From: Zoroaster sp. YZ-2022
Taxonomy: Eukaryota > Echinodermata > Asteroidea > Forcipulatida > Zoroasteridae
Length of the DNA stretch: 64,000 nt
Assembly (NCBI GenBank): GCA_029582265.1
Contig: CM055837.1
Location: 16,649,855 to 16,713,854, forward strand
Direction of reading: 5' to 3'
A model generated the notes under the pieces. It had not been told where the DNA came from. It saw only the letters and a program-made list of their open reading frames with translations, and ran no database searches. How positions within the stretch are numbered: the stretch's first letter is position 1; the number at the start of each line of letters is the position of its first letter. This document shows positions 51,301 through 63,300 of the stretch, in pieces. The position numbers and the translations under genes were made by a program.

Positions 51301-54300
51301 TCACATCTCCCATGGAGTCCATTGTAGGTGGTTGAGATTCTGGAAACAAAGCCACATAAGTCTACATTATTATTATTATCATGCGGGTATTATTTTCAGG
51401 CACTGAGTTCAATTAAAACTACATTGGCGGATCCAGGGGTGGGGGGGGCTAAGGGGGCTGTAGCCCCCCCTAAAATCGTATAAAAAAAATTTAAAAAATT
51501 TTTTTAAAGAGAGAGAGGGGGAGGGGAGGGGAGAACGCACTCCCATTCCCACAGTGTGCTTTGTTTTTCTCTCCCTTTGATTATTTCATTGTAATTTTTG
51601 TAGTACTGAAAAATAATTGTTTTTGATTCTCAGCCCCCCCCCCTAAAAAATGTTCTGCATCCGCCCATGAACTAGCACTCTGATTCCATGCCCTGTTGGT
51701 CGTGATGATATTGTCCCTTTAATACATGTATACTTTGATACGTACTGCTCTGTAAACACACCTATGTATTTGTGCTACTCTCTGCTGTAGCCAAGATGCA
51801 TCTAGTTAGTGTTCCGTTTTGTTGTGGAGCTAGAAAGCGGTGTTGAGCACTTACCCATGTTAGCCCAATGCTAGGTAACCAAACATGGGACCCCGCTTCT
51901 TGAGCGTGTGGGCATTTGTTGTACAATGCTCTGGACTGGTTTATAGCAGGCTGGCATACTAAGTGAAGGTATAGACTAAAACTAATAGTTAAATTCACTT
52001 CCGTTTTTAAAATTTTTAATTCACAGGAGAATGGTCTGAAGTTCCTTTTAAAAGGAGACAAAATGGCCATCTATTCCACCGATCTCAGCGAAGCGCAGAA
52101 GATGAAAATTCAGGTGAGTTAAAGGCAAAAATGCTTCTAGAAGTATGCTTATTTTCTTGAAATCAAGATATAAAGTGAACATCCTACCCTGTAATAGTTT
52201 CAGCTGATTATTAGGTTGTGTCATTAACATGGAAATAGTGAAATATGCATTCAGGTTTGTTGTATTCATTCCAACACAGAGTTTAAAAAAGAATGCTCTT
52301 CATAAATTTAGGAAAGAGTTGTCCTTAAATTCAACTGAAAATTATTAAATTGACAGCATTTCCTGAAGACGGACAGAGCATATGTTCGAAGCATCGAGAA
52401 CTATCCTCACTACCGGTTCTTTTCAAAACCACATCATTTCTTCCAAAAAGAGATTATTACACATGGTGTTACCTCTAAACCTAATTTTTGTACCTTGGAA
52501 ATAAAAAATTTCTCGGCAAGATTGAGGCAAACATCATATTTACAGTTTGTGTCACATTACAATTCAAAGACTTTTTTTTTTGTATTACCAATTACCTTAA
52601 AAATCTTTTTTAAAACTATTTACGAAGGGTAAAACGCTTTTATACTCATTATCAATCCAGGTCAAGAACTACCTAGCCGCCAACTGGGAAGGCAAACTCC
52701 TCGTCTCCAGGGAGATGAAAGCTCACGAATCCATCGCTATGGAAACCAAAGATGTGGAGGGTGATCAGAAGAAGTATCTGACGTTGTGGGCGCACAGCAC
52801 GACAGATGGCGGGACGTGGGATATCTTCTTGTACTCGCCATACTGGATCGTCAATAAGTCAGAACTACCAGTTGAGATCAGGGTAAGACACACAGGCGTC
52901 GCCGTTGGGGGGGGGGGGGGGGGGGGTTACAGATGGGTGATTGGTACAACCAATATGGGTACAACCAATGGGTACAACCAATGGGTACAACCAATGGGTA
53001 CAACCAATGGGGATGAGTATAGTGATGAGTTGTCTGTGGGGGGGAAAAGGGAAATGTGCCCCCGCCCCCCATTTTTTCGCTGTGCTCTGTATCTGTTGTT
53101 GTGTCTGTTGTATCTGTTTTATTGAGTGCTAAATAAAAAGGATGGATATTTTTGTTTGTTCCCATTGACAACAGGCATCTAGGTCAAGAAAGGTTTACAA
53201 CAATCATTCTCTCAGTGAACCAATCCTATTCAGCTTCACCAACTCCAAGAGGAAAAAGGTAAAAAAAAAAAGCATTATCCTGTTGTTGATGACAAGTCGG
53301 TTTAAAACCCTTGAATAGTTTGGTCTTTCAAAACCCTTTGTAATGATTTTAAAAAGTAAAAAGGACTTGCCAGTGATGTGTAGTGGTTTCATGTGGGAAT
53401 CCATCTAGACTGTACATACATGTAATGTTATACAGTTACTCCTGAGGACGATCAGAGCATACTGATCGAAACGTTGAGTTATAACCTCCAGTTCTTTTCA
53501 GAACTAATTACTACTCTGTTGAGAATTTCACATGGTGTCATCGCAATTAGTCTTACTTAGTTATCCAGTTATGCTACCTTTCAAAAAATGAGTTTGTCAT
53601 CCAGCAGGCAAAATGGACTTTAGAGTAGGAGGGTTTAACCCTCCTATAGGTTTAACACTCAAAGACACTCAAAATTTGTATGTCTCTCTTAACCCATTGA
53701 CTTTGTGCAGTGCACTCAAATACATGCAAACATATGTGGCTGTGATAGGTCAAACCCAAAGACACTCTAAATTTGTATGTAACTCCCAACCCATTGACTT
53801 TGTGCAGTGCACTCAAGGAGGTCAAACCAAAACCAAGTACATACACAGCTCTGTGTGACTCTGTGGTTTGACCTATTGGCAATGCAACCAAAAATACTCA
53901 AGTGAGTGTCTGTGGGTGCCGTGCTGATTGGGCCAAATTTCAGCCTGGGCATAGGAGGGTTAAGGAGCATTAAAGCCTGTATGAACTTTTGGTAAAATGC
54001 TTGTAAATCAAGAGATACATTTAAAAAAATAACTAAAAGCTGTGAAAGTTTCAGCTTATTTCAGTGCGGTAGTGAAAATATTGAAAATGAATTTGAAGAT
54101 TCATCAGAATGTGGGTTCAAATCCTTACCTAGATAGTGAGCTTGTGTCATTCACATCATGCAGGCCAGTGATTTCTCAAGATTTCTCAAGATTTCAGGAC
54201 AAATCTCCCTTTACCTCAGACTTTTCTTGAAAGAAGAGAAATAGCCACCATATATAGCCTGTATTGTGTCCAAACCTCTAGTTTCTTGTTTGTGGGGATG

Positions 54301-57300
54301 TGGAGAGTCTATAAATTCTCCAAAAGTAAACATCTAGGAGGTTCAAGGGGCTTTGTCCTCTAGACCAAAGGGAGACCCAGGCCCGCTAGCCATTTTTAAG
54401 GATGTTTTACTTTTGTCAAACCACACCCCGGATCATGACAGATTTTGTGCTCTACTTAAGATAATATTTTGTTATTTTGAAAATCTGTAATTACCATATT
54501 GTACCTTCCGTTAAATGTTTTCTACATGGAGTGTCGTGGCCGAGCGGTCTAGCTTACCGGACTCAAGTTCTGGCGTTAGCAGCAGAATGTGGGTTCGAAT
54601 CCCGGCCGTGACACTTGTGTCCTTGAGCAAGACACTTAACCATAATTGCTTCTCTCCACCCAGGGGTTAAATGGGTACCTGTGAGGGCAGAGTTGGTTGA
54701 TTAGCCCTATATGCACTGTAATGGCAGCAATTGAGCTGTATACTCCCCAGGGAGCTGAGATGGTTTCAGGAATGATTTATGAGCCTTAAGAGCAGGGGTA
54801 ATAATGTAATGTGCCTTGAGCACCACTTAGTTGGTGGATACGTGCGCTATATAAGTCCACACATTATTATTATTATTATTCATATTTTAAATGATTTCAG
54901 TCTAAGCTGAGAGTGTTTGACTCGGTGTGGTCATCGTCATTCTCATTGGACACTGTGGGAAGCTCAGGAGTGGTCATATGTAAAGATGAAGATCACGATC
55001 GCACGTACCAGGTAATGCATTTATCTGTGTGGCTGTCAGTGGTTCTGTTTCACCTGTTTGTTGGTCAGGCTGTTTGGCTGTCTCTGTGTTTCTATCATTC
55101 TATTAAGCAGAGTTGGAATTCTCATTCTTTATGATTAAAATTTTCAGTATTTATACTCATGAAAAAAATACTCCACTATCAAGCAGGAAAAGTAATAATA
55201 AAAAATCCCACGGTTCCCAGATACCCACACCATCTTCAGTGATTGGGCGGGCCCAAGACCCAACCCTGTTTTGGCTTTGCGTCGTACACTAGCCTGACTT
55301 AACCCCCAATCTTCCTCAAAGGTTCACAATGGCTTTGAGTCCTTGTCTAATTGGTCAATAAGGGATTTTGATAGACACCTGTTAATTGGCCACTTGTTTA
55401 AATGTTATGAACTGTATATGAACTGTATATGAACTAATTGGTTGACAATTTGAATCGTAGTTCTGGCTGGAGATTTCCCTGTCTAAGCTGACCCTCACCA
55501 AGATAGTGACGCTGACTCCATACTTCCTCATCCGGAACAAGACGGATCATGTTTTGTCGTACATGGAAGAAGGCGTCAGGGCTGGTATCTGGGTCAACAT
55601 CAAACCTAGCGAGGTAAATAACAACTCTTTGTGATACATGTTTTGCCGTTTGTTTCCTGTTGTTGTGTTGGAGAATCCAGGGCCTGGTTTGCTAAACCAA
55701 TGAGTTGCATGAAATTAGGCTTGGTTTCAATAATGTACTGGCATACAGGTGCATTGATTAAGGGTCACTCTCTGACCCCATCCTTCTGTTTTTATGGGGG
55801 TTTTTTTTCAGTACATTTTTTTTTTAAATTTGTTGTTGATTGCACCTATCGTGTACCCTAATGTGACGTACTGCACGTTTTCTCCTGAAATGGACTTCAT
55901 TAACAATATGTTTACACAAAATTGACAAGGAATCAAGGCAGGCCTGTGATTGAGTAGGATTTTTCCTGATTGAGTAGGATTTTTCCTGATTTCAGGATTT
56001 TTACAAATCTCCCTTTGCCTCAAATCTTTATTGAAAGAAGAGAAGTAGCCACCAAGGGAAGAAAGAAGTAGCCTGTATTGTGTCCAAACCTCTAGTTTCT
56101 TATTTGTCTGGATGTGGAGAGTCTGTAAATCCTCCAAAATTAAACATCCAGAAGGTTCAGGGGGCTTTGTCCTCTAGACCAAAGGGAGACCCAGGCCTGC
56201 TACCCACAGGAGGTTCAGGGGGCTTTGTCCTCTAGACCAAAGGGAGACCCAGGCCTGCTACCCACAGGAGGTTCAGGGAGGCTTTGTCCTCTAGACCAAA
56301 GGGAGACCCAGGCCTGCTACCCACAGGAGGTTCAGGGAGGCTTTGTCCTCTAGACCTAATGGAGACTCAGGCCCGCTACCCATTATTCAGGATTGTTTAC
56401 TTTTGTCAAATCACACCACTGATCAAGAGACTTAATACTAGCTTATATCAGTCTGATAGAAAGCCCATATGAATAGAATATGTGTAAATCCCATTGGATT
56501 GTAGGTGCTACCGTTTTGGCCTGGACCAAGTCCATGAAGCTATTATGTTTATATCCCATTGGATTGTAGGTGCTGCCATTTTGGCCTGGACCAAGTCCAT
56601 GAAGCTATTATGTTTATATCCCATTGGATTGTAGGTGCTGCCATTTTGGCCTGGACCAAGTTCATGAAGCTATTATGTTTATATCCCATTGGATTGTAGG
56701 TGCTGCCATTTTGGCCTGGTAGCGACTCCATGAAGTTAACGTGTAAGAGATGCGATACACCAGACCAACTGTCATCCAGACATTTCAACATTGACAGCAC
56801 ACACACATCAGTACTAAGAATGGAAAGAGGGGTAAGCAGGCAGGGGCGGATCCGGATCCTTGAAAGGGGGCACAAATAAAAACCGTATGGTACAGTAAAT
56901 TTTCCCCATTCGCACAAAACTCCTTAATAGAACTGTATATTACATTTGAATATGATTTACTACCACTACCACCTAATTGCCAAAATTGCCTATTTTTCCC
57001 CAAAAAATTCTAAAATCTCACCAAAATTTTTTAAATTTATTTTAATGCTGGTTTGAATTCTTAAATTTGTTAGGGGGTGGGGTTAGGACGGGGTAACATT
57101 GAGGGGCAGTCATTGGATTTAGACATTTTGAATTATCCCCCCCCCCCCAACCGTTGGCAACAATTTTACACCATTTTTTTAGAAATACCCATAACTCAAG
57201 AGAGATTACTTTCACATGGTGTAATACTACGTCCTTTGTATTTTTGTCTTAAAAATTTCAATTTTTTTTCTTCTTTTTTTTCAGACGGCATTAACCATAG

Positions 57301-60300
57301 AAGCCGAGGGTGGAGTGAGGGGACCAACCACGGTGACCTTCATGCCTTATTCCGTTGGTCACGCTCCTGTCAGACTCGATAATCACTGTGATGATATCAA
57401 TCTACGCTTTAATCAAAAGTACGTCTGTGAGACAGTCACATTTAAAGGGTGTGCCATGGTCGAGATAATGAGGTTATTACCAAATGTGCATTTCCTTTGA
57501 CCAAAAAGTAGCCATCTTTCATTTGTGTTTTCATAGAAATGGAAGCACCCAATAGAATAATTTTTCAGATTGAATTGTTCCTGTACCTTTGAATACCAAT
57601 GTCATCAAACAGATTTGAATACCAGATTTGAATTTATCTCACATTTCTCTGTGATTATAGGAACATCGGCGGCAGATTGCTCCTTCAACCTCACAAGACT
57701 ATGTTACTGACTTGGGATGATCCTACCGCTGAGAGAGTCTTCCTATGGAATCTCTATAATAGAAACAAGAAGTCGTTTGAATGCGTCATTGATAGGGTAA
57801 GGGGGTGCGGAGCCAGGGAAGCTGAAAAGGGGAGGACATGGCAATAAGTACACTGTCACAGAGGGTCACAGCATGATGCCAGGAGATAATGTGTTGATGT
57901 TAGTTGATTGTTGATATTTGTTGATTTCAGGATGGTTGGGGTAAACTCACCGTCGGTGTTGACAGTATCAAGCGCAGCATGATGCCAGGAGATGGTGTGT
58001 TGATGTTTGTTGATATTTGTTGATTGTTGATTTCAGGATGGTTGGGGTAAAGTCACTGTCAGTGTTGACAGTATCAAACGCAGCATGATGCCAGGAGATG
58101 GTCTTTATGTTGAGGGCGATGATGCAAGCGTCTACAGCTCGGATGAAGGTAATTGTAAACCAATATTATTTATCAATATGGCATATTCTCAAAGCTATTC
58201 TCAATGCTTTTCTGTGATTCTTTTTGACTCAGCTAGGAGAACAAACGTTCTGATCAGTGCGTAAGGCAGATACTGACACATGTGTACCATGTGCGTTTAC
58301 AGCATACGCACATCATGTGTACTTGTGTTTTGAGGACTCTCATAGATAATTGTATAACCTCCACATGTTTACGCAATGACGTTTGACACTCCCAATGTCG
58401 GCATTATTTTCGGAAAGTAAGAATACGTCAGAGTTGTAGTACTTGTACATGAGTACATTTTTCTTTACTCATACTCATGAAAAATTACTTGACTACAATT
58501 ATAGTTTGAGTACTCTTAAATGTAAAACGAGTATATTTTTCTGTACTTATTCTCGTACTTGTGATCAAGTACTTGTGATCAAGTACTTGTGATCAAGTAC
58601 TTGTGATCAAGTACTTGTGATCAAGTACTTGTACACAAATACAAGTCTAGAATACGCCCCATTGTCAATACCTGATGAAACCTTTTGGAGTCTCCTACAA
58701 TTTAAAACAAGGATCATTATTGATGACTAAACCGATGCATTTTCATTGTCTAGAGGATGCAGTAGACAGCATCATGGAGCACCCTCTGATGCACAGAAAG
58801 GAGAAGACATCCATTTTCTGGGTATCTTATATGGACGGTCTACAGAGAGTCCTCATGTTCACACAGAGCCCACGATTAGCCAGGGCAGCATCACAGGTAC
58901 AAACAGACAGACAAACATATAGATTAAAGCTAGACAAACAAACCTATTTATGGACAGAATGAGAAGACCGAAGCATCCATCTTCTGGGTATCTTACATGG
59001 ATGGTCTACAGAGAGTCCTCATGTTCACACAGAGTCCATGGATAGCCAGGGCAGCATCACAGGTATTAACAGACATACAAACAGATGGGTAAGAGGTAGA
59101 CAAACAAACAGATTTACAGACAAACAGAACAAGAAGATGTCCATCTTCTGTGTGTCTTACATGGATGGTAAACAGAGAGCACTCTTGTTCACACAGCCCA
59201 CAGGTAGCCATGGCTAACTGACAGACAAACAAACAGATGAGTAGACAGACAAACCTATTGACAGACAGACATAATGAGAATACGTCCATCTTCAAGAAAA
59301 CTTACATGGCTGGGAGGTGGAGGGCTTCAACCCCCTAAGGCCATTGATTAATATTATATATTTCTGGTCATGAAACCAAGGATTCGTCAAAAGCACACTT
59401 AAGTACTGTAACTTGGAAATCTGAAGAAACCTTTAAAGAAGAGAAAGTAATATTCAGTTATAGCTTTGGGAGGGAAACCTCAGATACTCGAGAGAAAAAC
59501 TTACATTTTGGACTGGTAATTCGAACCTGGGTCCACAGAGGTGAAAGGCGAGAAAAGTACAACTACACAAACATTTATCCTAAGCTGTATCTCAGCTTCA
59601 CGTTAGTTGAGATAAACACATGGTGTTACCGCAAACCGAAACGATATCGATATTCCACCATGCAAAGCCTCAAAACTTACACTGTGTTTGTGTTAACTCT
59701 CCCAGGCTAATATCTCAGAGCTAGCCAGCCTGGAGCTTTTTATCTCACTAGAGGGGGTCGGCCTCTCCCTGATCAACTCCCATTACGAGGAAGTAGCGTA
59801 TGTTAGCTTGTACTGTCGACCAGCGAAATGGGAAGTGGAGACCAAACCAGACAAGTGGAAGTCACTTAACATGGAGCTGTCGTCAATCCTTGAGGACAAG
59901 TATAGGATTGGGCAGGCAACTGTTACTATTGAAGAAGCAGTAGAGGTTAGCGTCATTTCAGAAAAAAACTATTTTCTTCCTTTTCAAAGTCAAGTTTTGG
60001 AATGAACTGCTATCTTACATTAAATTATTGGACTCATTATTTAAAAAAAAAGTGCTTGAAGCACAAACATGTTAAGTCCATTTTTGGCGATTTGGGGGTT
60101 TTAGTATAATATTATATGGGGCAGTGGCTGGACTTTGTTTTATGCTGGTCCGGAATGGAGAAGTAAGGCAACTCCTTCCCTCCACTAGCCTGGGTGTTCA
60201 CCTTGGGCAAGTGATAGTACACCCTAGCCTCCCTACCTGGGTAACGGTGCTTAGCGGCAGTTCTGTTTAGTCAACTCGGCGACAGTTCCGGCCAACGGCA

Positions 60301-63300
60301 GTAGGATCATTCTTCACTGCGGCCTACCAGCTATGGTCTGAATAGTAGGGGAGGCGGACTTCTGCAGCCTTGAATGGCAATCTGCCTAAGAGAGGGAAAC
60401 TCTGACATAAAACCTACGACCCGAGGACCTCACTGTCACCGTCCCAGCTTGCTGGGCCGTGGCGGATGAACCTTGAGTGTAAAGGGTGGGGCCAGTTCTG
60501 TGCACACTGCACTCCACCTTAAAGCTCCATTGCGCAGGCACGAAGGCATATGTCCACACTTTCTCAGACGTGGTCAACTGCCTTCCTAGATCTTCGTTTG
60601 TGAAGCCAGGCCAAAGATATAATATTACCCTCTCTAGATGATGTACACATCAGATAAACGCCAATGACATGCATTGATGGTGGAAATTGCATGATAAACA
60701 AGTGTATATCTCCATTTGCACATGAACAGAAACATGATTTTTGACATTAGTCCAAACCTTGAATCACGTTTTTCTCAAAACTAAAAAAAAAATTGCACTT
60801 AACATGTTTGTGTTCCAATGTTACACCAGTGTTTTTTGCTATTTTAACGGCAATATCTGGGGAGCATGTGCCCTATTTGTTTTCTTCGTGCATGTAAATT
60901 ACCATTCGTTTTATTGTGCCACCTTTTTTCAAGACCCTCAATCTGCCCTGCTATAAGATGTCTTTATTGTATCTATTACCAGGCTGATCTTACCAACAAG
61001 ACTATCAGCAAGCCGGTGGAGGGGCGTCTCCGCCGTTTGTTCAATCCAGCCCTCTGGGTTCACTACAGGCAATCAGATCACCACACAGGGCTTCACGTCA
61101 AGATTCAGAAAGTGCAGGTATGTACATACAAGCAAATGGGAGATATTCATATCAAAGGTGGAAGGCACAGCATTGGTAATGTTGGCAAAACTGCTTCTAT
61201 GAGTATGCCTACTCTCTTTGAATCAAGATATACATTGAATGGAAGGTACAACATTGGTAATGTTGACAAAACTGCTTTTATGAGTATGCCTACTCTCTTT
61301 GAATCAAGATATACATTGAATGGAAGGTACAACATTGGTAATGTTGACAAAACTGCTTTTATGAGTATACCTACTCGTTGAATCAAGATAAACATGTCCA
61401 TGTACATCCCAGCCAGCAGTACTAAAGGCACAGTAGCGGTCCAGCATCCTCCTGAAGATGGACAGAGCACACTGTTCGATACAATGAGAACTATCCATGC
61501 TATCAGTTGTTTTCAGAACCCCACTTCATCCAAGAAGAGATTATTACAGATGGTTTTGTACCATATATTTCTCATGTACATTAGACAACTATCCTGTAAA
61601 TTATATTGTGTCGTTCATGAGAAAATAGTGAAATGCATTCAGATTTTTGTATTAAATTTAATGCGGATTGGAACTTGTTACAGGCATGATATCCTACCTT
61701 TTGATTTTGAAAATTCTACCATGAAACCAGGTTCCAATTAATTTCCTGCCATGGAAACTTTCCTTGTATATCATTGTATTGTAAATACCACGACAGTTTC
61801 CTTGCTATACATGGCTATAGAGGTAAACCCAGGGATGAGATTCTTCCGACTTTTGTCGGAAATCCGACCTTACGATTTTGAAAATCCGACTTTAAATTTC
61901 AGTTCCGACTTTCCGCCTTGGCCGTTTTATTTTTAGAAATCTGACTTCCGTTTTTTTTTTAAATTTGTTAATAAATAGTTAAATAAAGAGCTGAATTTGA
62001 TTTAAAACAATTCTATTTTCTGCTTACTTGTCATTTCATATGTCCATGTTTTTAATCTAAGTTCTGTTTTTTAACGAAAATGTCCACCTCGACCGTGCGG
62101 TTTCTGGGCTGCGTTCGTGATCGCTATCATGGCCCAATGCAATTTCATGGCCGATTCTGCTTACTGCGTCATTCGGCGCTAACGAGCACCATTCTACGCT
62201 TAATACGAGGATGGAGCCTGAAGCCGGAGCCCAACCCCAAGCCGAAGCCGTGGATTCGAAAATGGCCTACGCGTGCTAGCTGCGTAAGCAAAAAGATCCT
62301 TAGTTACGTGAAGTGCACAAGCACACAAGCGAAATTCCATGCTTGCCTGTGAAATACCGCTAACGTTAAGCGCGAAAATTGAGAGTATTTTGCACACTAG
62401 GAACCAGACAATAGTAGAGTGATCTGTATGGGCACTTCCCATTGGTGTATTTTTTAGACTCGAGCAGTGTTGGACCAATGATCGTCACTGAACCACAACT
62501 CCATTGATTTTATTTTCTCTTGTGTATCAGTACGGTGTGGCGTGCGCACCCACACAGCATGCAGGCCGGCCATGCGGTGGCTGAGTTTACCGTTGCAATT
62601 GATTCTGCTTTACGTGTTTTGAATAGGCCTAATACTCCTCCTTCCTCCATACAAGCGAAGTAGCTTCACATATTCATTGGCAGTCATGTCGTTTAAACAC
62701 AGTATTGTAAATCGTGAAGGCAGTGACACTAAGGAAATCGACAAGGGAGTAAAAAATCCGTGGAAATGGGAATGGCTTGAGGTGAAAGATGATAAGTTTT
62801 CAATATTCAATGACTACTGTAATGACCTGCCGTACATGTACATGTACTGTTGAATTGCTTGATGTGGTTAGGTCCCAGTCGGAACAAAGGTTCATTGTGC
62901 AGTGCTAAATTACAAAAGAAATAATGATACTAACTATGAAAGGTCATCATTCATTAAACAAGGCAAAAATTATAACAAAAACCCTACCGTTATACAGGTA
63001 TGTACACTGTAACTACTGTACAAAAATGGAGGAGTGGTGGCCTTAGCTTTTGATCCAAACCGGACCTTCGTCAGAGGCATAGAGAAAGTACAAACATAAA
63101 AACAAGTCCATTTATAGAAAAAAGGCAATGCAAAGGATTATGGGAAGGAATTCAGAAAGAGGCGGGAAATAACTACTGTACATGTACTACATGTACATTT
63201 AATGCGTGCTTTCTGTGTTATATACATTTGCTAAATTGTCGGGCCCCGCGGCCAATGTTGTTTTGTGCTGGCTCACATTCAATTTCAGACCTTTTCATTT

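Larger units (their letters stand above)
50688..51722. mobile_element. AGGGACA MITE disrupted by nested insertions
   Basis: The left end AGGGACACTCTCGTCATGAT and the right end CGTGATGATATTGTCCCTTT are a kilobase apart. A SINE, a LINE-like 3' piece and a GGCGGATCC element lie between them. Confidence 0.75.

Noticed and set aside
54531..54614. A functional tRNA-Leu gene
   Set aside because: It is continuous with the SINE body and tail, as in the other copies, and the variable arm is abnormal, so it is a SINE head.
62080..62352. 90-codon frame inside the hAT-like element
   Set aside because: Composition is irregular, no recognisable motif, and no splice or family support.
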